Source: Chlorops oryzae | Taxonomy: Eukaryota > Arthropoda > Insecta > Diptera > Chloropidae | DNA length: 64,000 nt | Direction of reading: 5' to 3' | NCBI GenBank assembly: GCA_020466095.1 | Contig: CM035806.1 | Span: forward strand, 160,440,379-160,504,378 | Shown here: positions 56,530-64,000 of the stretch, one piece after another | How the letters are laid out: every line of letters begins with the position of its first letter | How positions within the stretch are numbered: position 1 is the stretch's first letter | Position numbers and translations under genes: made by a program | Notes under the pieces: generated by a model | What the model was told of the DNA's origin: nothing | Databases searched by the model: none | What the model saw: only the letters and a program-made list of their open reading frames with translations

Positions 56530-59500
56530 GTATATGTCTATTAAGGATTTATTTAAGATTCGAGCAGACTGTAATCCTCAAAGATTGGAAATCAAAGTAG
56601 TAGTTCTCTAATGCTCATGAACGGCTTTTGTAAAAATGATTTTTGTGGGTGTGGCCTTAAGGTCAGTATCGTAGAACATACTTTTTTGTATAGTAATATA
56701 TCTATAGTCTTATACCTTGTGAATAAAATTCCAGTAGTTACTTACTGTTTATGTTATAGTCACAATGGATGGAAAAATTCACAGAAGTTTAAGAAAATTC
56801 AGTTAAGGCATTCCTTATCGCTTAGACCTTCTTAGCCACATCTCTTTTTCGTTAAGAATATTCATTTTTGGGCTTTCGAAGAAATAAATATATGCTTCCT
56901 TTTTTTTTTCTTCGTTTTCTTGTGAGCTTGGGACGCAAAAAATTTCACACCATTATAAAATGCAAAATGGCGAATAAAATTTGGGTATCGTCTCAAGAGC
57001 ACGAATGAAACGAAGACATGAAATTCTTAAATCCTCTCAACGAATCAGTGTCAAGTAATGAAAATTCGCAAAGCTAAATACATAAGCCAGTGCCTTTGCA
57101 TTTTAATTTCGCCCATTTTTTTTTTTTGTTTTTTGTTTTTTGCTTTTTATTTTTAATTTCGAAAGTTACTTGCATTAGGGTTCATTAAAATTTCATGAGT
57201 TGAATCAGAGAGAGAGCGAGAGAGTTTATGCTATTAAAATCATCCTTGACTTGGACCTTGATGCGCTGGAGACGTCATAGCGAAGGATACAGAGTGGATA
57301 TAGTCCATCAAGCCCGATTAGCACAGAGCGCTTTTAAGAAGTTAATAAGAAACTTTCTTGGAATTTTTCCTGCAAGAATTTTAATATTTTTTTTTTTTTT
57401 TGTTTTTTTTTTTTTTGTTGTTGTTACCTTTTAAAGGAATCTTTTGCTTTATCCACAAACCCCACTAACTAAATCGACTTAAAAGATTTCAATAATTTTT
57501 GTATCCAGTCATCGTGAGAATGTGTTTATTGACTTGTCGTAGTTGTGTTAGTATTTAATCGTACCTTGTAAACACAAAAGTTGAACAACAAAGGGCGGTA
57601 TAGTCAGGGGTCTGCTACAACTTTACTTTAACGGAGATGGCAAGAATTGTAGTTGTAAAATCGAATTTGAATTGAAAACCATGCCCACAAAAAACATATT
57701 ATTTCCGCAGTGCATGGCTGCGAGGGCAATAGACTTTTGTTCAAGTTTTTAATTTTTTTTTTTTGTTTTACCCATCATTAATGGCTTTTCAAAAAGCTCA
57801 AATCGCTTGAAGATGTCAAAATAAAAAAATAAATAAATTTCGATTTCAAAACGATTTTTGGACTTCACTTTGAAAAAAAGAAAACTTTTGGTCTGCAGGT
57901 ATCCCCAAGAGCGACCAAACCTATTCGAAACATCTATCTAACTCATGTTAGGCTCTTCAATCTACTCAATTCCATTACAAAAGTACAATTTCTTCGAAAG
58001 GACATTTTACGATGATCTATCTCAAGTCGTTCTGGTCGTTACGCACGGAAGCACAAACGTTATACAATCTATCCTCAACTTGTGTCTGCTGAAAGAAAAA
58101 AAAAAAAAAAAAAAAGAAATAGTAACGCAATCCAATCACAGGACAAACAAGCATTTTATTAACCCTTTTTTTGGTATTGACCATGTCCATGAGTTGAAGT
58201 TGAAATTTCATTTAAGCACAGTGCCTGTTTCGAAAAAGGTATGTAATTGTATTACGAAAATAGGATGAAAAAAAAAAAAGGAATGAGAAAAATCCTTTCG
58301 GGCACTTCCTAATCGGATTAGAGTGTGCTGCCATAATTACAATACCTGCTCCGTTATGACTAGGACCTTGAATTTCATTTTCCATGCCCAGAGTGCAGGG
58401 CATAAAATATCTTGCAGGTTAAATACAAAACTTTCCATGACGGTCATTTAAAAGTCTAAAAGATTTCTTCAGTCCTCAAATTTTTGTTGTTTTTCCTCCA
58501 CTTTTCTTCTCGTGCAAAAACTTTTTCCACTTAACCACCGTATCGGACTTTTAACGCATGGTAACAACAAAAACTTGAGAAATTTCATGGTATAGGTATA
58601 TGCTAAAGTTCGTAGAAAATATGAATTGCTCAGTTTTTTCAATTTTTTTTTTTTTTTTTGTTATGAAACTTTCCACTCAAGCATGAGATCTTGTGAAAGT
58701 GTGCTTAAAAAAATCAAAAAAAAAAGAAAAGAATGAAAGAAAACAGTGGAGCTATGAAGCAAACTCTTGCAAACAAAAACTTTTTCTTAAAAGTTTGTGT
58801 CCTGGTATATCACTTAGAGCTTTTTACAGCTCATAGCTTTGGCGAAATTCAATTAAAACGAAAAGCCTGAAAAATAGCTTAACAGCCGCCTCTAACACTG
58901 ACCGTCGTTTTTATATGCTCTGTTACCCAATACATTGCATTATCTTTTCTCTTTTTATTTTTATTTTTCTTAAGTTTTTCTCATTGAATGGAATTCAAAC
59001 GATTAAAATACGTGAAGAATTCTCTTTTCGAAATTACACTATTCGCAATCCCTCTTGCTCTCTTCTTTCTATTCCAAAAATAAAAATTAAAAAAACATCC
59101 CCAATACCAAAGACAACAATATCTTGTAATCATGTACCTTTAAGTTTTCTAATTCCAATAGGTTTCGCAATGCTAATTCTTTTTTTTTTTTGCATCTTTT
59201 TTCACCATGCGACTTTATTCCACTTTTTGTGGTCCCTGTCTTATGAAAATTGTATTTTTTTTTTTTTTTTGTAATTTCTCCCATGACTGAGTTCGACTGC
59301 AGCAACATCATGCATAAAAAACGAAAACAAAAAAGACACACAAAAAAGAACTAACAGAAATGGTGAAAGGAAAATCAAAATAGAAGCAAAACAAAAGCAA
59401 TTTCAAATTTTGTTCGTTATTACAAAAATTTTCCTTTATGCTGGCATATTTGTTCTTCGCTGCTTCTACTCTATGAACGAACACGAATGGAGGTAAAGGT

Positions 59501-59744
59501 AAAGGCATGCAATTTATGAACAAGAAAAGCACATCAATTCGAAATCAAATAATCTAAATACCTGAATCTGAAGCTCCTCTGAAACTATCACAATTGGCTT
59601 CGCTCATATTGGTTTTATGATGTGTTCTCAGTTGTCCCTCGAAGTATGCAGTAATTGTTTTCAGTGGGTCTGCCGCCGTATACGCAACGTCATTTATTCA
59701 ACGAATTCGTTACTCATACGTCTGGCGCAGTTAAGTAGACGTTA
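56530..59744. other. Unannotated 3.2-kb stretch
   Basis: A/T-rich with many A and T runs. A 119-codon frame at 58915-59274 is Phe/Ile-rich and shows no domain. No TIR pair recognised. Confidence 0.4.
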
Positions 59745-59749
59745 CGCTG

Positions 59750-60437
59750 CACTATGGGCCACGAATCGAAAAAAGCGGCCATAAACCAACATTGCGTTTA
59801 AAAAAAAAAAAAAAAAAAAAATTTAGTTCGAATCAGTAATATTGGAAGCAGCTTATAGTAAAATTTTTCCATCTTAGCCTTACCTGATCGTATTTTTCTT
59901 GTTTGATTTTTCATCTTTCCATGCAAAAGCTTTTGTGCTATTGCCCATGAGTCAATACAAAAGATGACACTCAGGAGCCCCACAAATTGAGAAATATGAG
60001 AATATTCCCATAGTTATATGGGAGGTGCCACGCCCACTTTGATTTTGACAAAATTTTTATCATAATCTTCATCAGTGGTGTTCAAAGCCTTTATATACCG
60101 AGTTTCATGGAAATCCCCCGGAAATGGCGTAAAATAGGTTTTCCATTTATATGGGAGGTGCCACGCCCACTTTGATTTTGACAAAATTTTTATCATAATC
60201 TTCATCAGTGGTGTTCAAAGCCTTTATATAGCCGAGTTTCATGGAAATTCCCCCGGAAATGGCGTAAAATAGGTTTTCCATTTATATGGGAGGTGCCACG
60301 CCCACTTTGATTTTGACAAAATTTTTATCATATTTTTCGTTCTTGGTATTCACAACTTCTATATAGCAAATTTCATAACATTCAATCAATAATTCGAATT
60401 ATGGCCTTCGGCTTTTTTCGATTCGTGGCCCATAGTG
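59750..60437. mobile_element. Transib-like MITE (688 bp), symmetric 27-bp TIRs
   Basis: Perfect 27-bp TIRs begin CACTATGGGCCACGAATCGA and continue into AAAAAGC. They are flanked by a perfect 5-bp duplication CGCTG (59745-59749 and 60438-60442). The CACTATG heptamer and GC-rich 5-bp duplication fit Transib. At both ends the heptamer is followed by 12 bp and then an A-rich block, so this family lacks the 12/23 asymmetry. The interior is a tandem array; no coding capacity. Confidence 0.78.
60010..60345. repeat. 133-135-bp tandem array inside the Transib-like MITE
   Basis: The landmark GTGCCACGCCCACTTTGA recurs at 60025, 60158 and 60293. Units also contain TATATGGGAGG, GTTCAAAGCCTTTATATA and TTTCATGGAAAT. 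The last unit is partial. Confidence 0.9.
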
Positions 60438-60442
60438 CGCTG

Positions 60443-63400
60443 AAAGTTTTGAAAGACAAACTGGAAGTAACTAAAAAAAAAAAAATGCATCTTCACACCT
60501 AAAACTTGAAATTTTACAATCAAACCTCCACAATATGAATTTTTTTATAACTGAAAGCGTTCTTGAAGACTTCCCATACAATTCTCTAATTGAAAACTCT
60601 CCACCAGTCGAGAAAAAAAAACACATTTTTTTCTTTTAGCGGTGAGCCGTCTGAAAACCCAGTCATGGCCCGTCGGTGGGCACGTCTCCCAAATTGTTGT
60701 GCCGGACTTTCACCGGCTAAAACCATCATACCTCGTACTGCTTCTTCAATGGATGTAACAACACTTCCCAGAAACTATTTCATTCACATTACTTCGGGTA
60801 ATAAGATCCATATTTAGCAGTTTTTTTTTTTTTTATAGAAACCAACCATCATTTTAAATAGTCCCCCTGGGATTCCGCTCTGATGTGTTGTGTCACCAGA
60901 TCATTTAAAAAAAAAAGACCTCTTAGCACCTTCGTATGGTGTGGGCTCGTATAGATCGGCATCTCAGCCAACTACGCTACTACGGAGGCCGTTGAAAAAA
61001 GTCATTTCGATAGTGAAATAGTAACTGATATTTTACTTTTTATTTTCAATTGAACAACATTGCAATTGACTTCACTGCTATGCCACTTAAGATAGAAAGA
61101 AGGGCTTCGGCAAGAGAATAACTATGATAGAATTTTTTTTAAAAAATTTTTTGGTACTTCTCGAAGCCTTCTGGAGTTACCAGTTTCAAATTCTTAGTGT
61201 CATAAGTAGATAAGTCATAAATCTGGTTTTAAGTTTTCATGAAAACTATAACTTTAAAATTCTAACCTTCAAAAATTTTAAACTTGGATAAAGACTATCT
61301 TTGACAGCACAAAGGTTAAAATATCGATTGACAAGAATATTCAAGAATTTAACTTCTACGACGGCAGATGGATTTGTCAATTCTCCATACCGTGAGAGTA
61401 GTTATCATTCAGTCATTCAATTTCACTTTTCAACCTCATAAATATTGATTTTTTCCAAATTCAAATCCACCCTTAATTATTGTTGTTATTATTTTCTGTT
61501 GGTTTCTCTTTGTCTTTAGTGTACTTACCTATAGAAAAGCGGTTCAATGAGTTCAACGTTCAGAAAGGACGTAAAGTGATGATTCTCTATTATGTAGATT
61601 TATATTTCCCTCTTTTGTATTGCTTCCATTAATCACAGTTGCAACTTCATCACTGCAATGCTTAAATACTTCCATAACCTCTAGCAGTCTACCGCTTCGC
61701 ACCGCAACTAACAAATTATTCACATTTTATTTAAGCTACTTAACATTCACCATCAGCACCGGCATCGTTATCGCTATCGTCATTTTAGCTCTTTCCATGA
61801 AATGATGTCCGCCACCAAATCTATTTTATTTGTCTACAAGATCTTCCAGTAAGAGTGTGGCATATACTCGTATATTTTATACAGAATTTTCTCATTAATA
61901 TTTTTCCACCCCAACCCCCCAACCGCGACCCCCTCCGATTTATGTTCGTTGTCTGATATTGCTTGATATTGATATTGATGCATTGATGCGACAACATTCG
62001 CTGTCACTGTCACATTAATAAAGAGAATTTTTGTACATAGTATCAACAATCAGTCAGTACATATAACAGAGACCAAGTGGTGGACTTCTATTTTGCACTA
62101 GTCATAACTCCTTCAACATCTTGATGCTCCAGAATGGACCACCCTGTACGTTGACGTATGATGATGATAACGGTGCTTCCTGTGTCCTTTTGTCGTTTCG
62201 GCTTCTGTAATAAATTAGCTCTTCCGTTCTAACGCAGAAGAAAAAGCAAACAAAAGCGAAGGCAAACAAACCGATAAACAATAGCAACGGCATTAAAAGA
62301 CACACGCAGATGGAAAGCAGCAATGTGATGACGAGTAAACAATCCAGCAAAAACAACGAGCAGCGAACACCGATAGCGTTCAGCGTACAGCGAAAACGAA
62401 AGCGAAAAGCAAAACCGAAACGAAAACCAAACACAAACGCAAACGAAAAGGAAAATTTTTGCAATGCACGAAAAAGAGCGAAGAAAAGCACGGAAGTGAT
62501 CCCATTAAAATGGCAACACTACAAAATGATGAGGTGGTGCCACATTCGTTATGTTTAACGTCTTAACTCGACACCAAAGAGCAACAACGTTTGCGGGCGT
62601 TACACAATACCGGAGCACCGAAAGCCAGAATCAGGACCAAAACGCAAACGAGAATGGCAATGAGGATGCGAATGCGAATGCGAATGAGACTCTTGTGCGT
62701 GATGAATAGCAAAATGCAAATTGCAAGAGAAAAAAAAAAAAAAAATTTGGTTGATACCTTTGCACACACACACACCTAACGAATGTACGATTTTGTGCCT
62801 GAATGTGTGTTCACGTGTCTTGTATATGTGTGAGTGTGTGCATTCATTTGTGTGTGACTGAGTTATGCGTGAACATAAGATAGTCTGAAGTTATCAAAAG
62901 TTTATCATAATGAATTAATGTTGACGCACGTGCCCCGAGTGCCGAGCGCCCCTCCCCGGTACTGTTTGTCAATAACGATAAGACACACAACAGAAAGAAC
63001 CTAATTGGTCACATTGGCCACATTCATCATCAGGATTATGGGCGAGAGCAAAAGAGAGTTGCATTCATATTCATCTCGATTTGAAAACGATTAATCACGA
63101 TTTTGCAAATCAATAATTTTCTGTCACTTAAAATATTCGATTGTGAGATTTTTTTTGTAGCTCTATCAATCACAGGTATACCCGAGAAGTATGCAACATT
63201 TTTTTAAACTTGCCATTTTTAAGGATGTTGCAGGCGCCTGAGCGTATTGAAGCCCAGCATGCTTAATTCTGGTATAAAATTATATTTTCGAAAATTTTAA
63301 TTAAGGTGGTAATATAGCTCGAACAACAAAAAAATTATGATGGAAAACTATCCATCCACGGGAGCATGTATTGGTTTTTTGCAAAATTGCCTAAAAAATA

Positions 63401-64000
63401 TTTTTGTAATACTTTCTGACTAATTTTCTATATATGGGCTTTTGAATGAACATTCTATCTTTATAATTGTCTTAGATGTGATTTTTTAGAAATTGGTCTA
63501 TAAAAAAAAACTATTTTTTGAAGCATATTCAAGGACTATTAGAGATAGAGAGCCAAAATTCGACGCAAATGAAATGTTTTGGATTGACCTAAACAGTAAA
63601 ACAGCTCAAATTGAAATCGGCTTCTGGGGCAGAATCACTATGGTTATAGTGCTATACCCATTCTTCTTTCGCGATAAAGACCCTCAATCTCTAGATTCAC
63701 GTATAAATCAGATGAAGTCGAAGCTTTAGCTTTTGAAAGATTATTGGGATCATCTTTCATAAATGCCGAAACTAGCACCGAAAACACTGCTTCACTCCAT
63801 TTTCTAATAACAAATTTCATTTTCTGGTGTATTTTTTTATATTTTTTTTTTGTAATTGAAAGATAGTCTCTTCATTAATTCTTTATAGTTTAACGCAATT
63901 CAATAAGGATTCATGAAAAACAACTATTAAATACATATCTTAATTATTATGTGCTTAATAACCTTATCTTCGTGTTAAGTTTAAATGAGAAAGTAAAGAA
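60443..64000. other. Unannotated 3.6-kb stretch to the window end
   Basis: Contains a weak tRNA-like A box at 60955-60995 without a B box, short GCGAAT and AAACG repeats (62390-62450 and 62665-62685), a GT/CA patch (62760-62850), and a 78-codon frame at 63493-63729 of normal composition but no recognised domain. No supported gene. Confidence 0.35.

Noticed and set aside
60955..60995. Minus-strand GTAGCGTAGTTGGCTGAGAT as a tRNA or SINE head
   Set aside because: The A box is acceptable but no B box (GGTTCGANTCC-like) follows within the usual distance.
62921..63010. LTR start (TGTTGACGCACGTG...)
   Set aside because: No matching CA end, second LTR or target duplication was found.

Overview
This is an A/T-rich stretch of eukaryotic, almost certainly insect, genomic DNA. 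The best organism clue is the repeat content. At least five copies of a short non-autonomous Helentron type (DINE-1/mini-me-like, with a (TA)n stretch followed by a GTCY microsatellite) sit beside a mellifera-type mariner and many long CT/GA tracts, which points to a higher fly (Diptera, Cyclorrhapha). The species cannot be fixed from this window. No host protein-coding gene, rRNA or ordinary tRNA gene could be recognised. It reads like intergenic DNA or one very large intron, and most long open frames are translations of simple repeats.

Layout. 1-7.7 kb: a pogo/Tigger-type fragment, a pyrimidine tract, a piggyBac-like MITE, a Transib-like element (3550-5416) carrying a solo LTR, an orphan Transib-like end, a small MADF-domain reading frame, a palindromic TIR element and a decayed Helentron. 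8-13.9 kb: mostly unannotated A/T-rich sequence. 13.9-21.8 kb: a transposon cluster with one Helentron, a frameshifted mariner, a three-level nest (Helentron in TIR element in Helentron) and a truncated Helentron. 23.9-32.0 kb: a GA tract, a TA-flanked TIR element with a SINE head, a full-length Helentron, a Harbinger-like MITE and a TIR element holding three tRNA-derived modules. 32.4-35.6 kb: two huge pyrimidine tracts. 37.5-39.7 kb: a hAT-like MITE and an intact mariner, whose 353-codon transposase frame is the only convincing full-length gene. 43.1-44.4 kb: a second Transib-like element with a 145-bp tandem array. 45.5-50.0 kb: a 10-bp minisatellite and a 3.1-kb inverted repeat. 52-60.4 kb: a 12-bp minisatellite, two pogo-like MITEs, a GC hairpin and a Transib-like MITE. 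The rest is featureless.

How parts relate. The elements parasitise each other and share architecture: short TIRs or hairpins for recombinase recognition, no coding capacity, and in several families internal arrays of about 128-145 bp that contain CCACGCCCAC- or GGGAGGTACC-like boxes. The intact mariner could in principle mobilise its frameshifted sister, since both keep the same TIRs. The most striking signal is in the two larger Transib-like elements. Each has perfect 5-bp GC-rich target duplications and CACAGTG ends. In each, one end has a 12-bp and the other a 23-bp gap before an A-rich nonamer-like block, which is the layout of V(D)J recombination signals.
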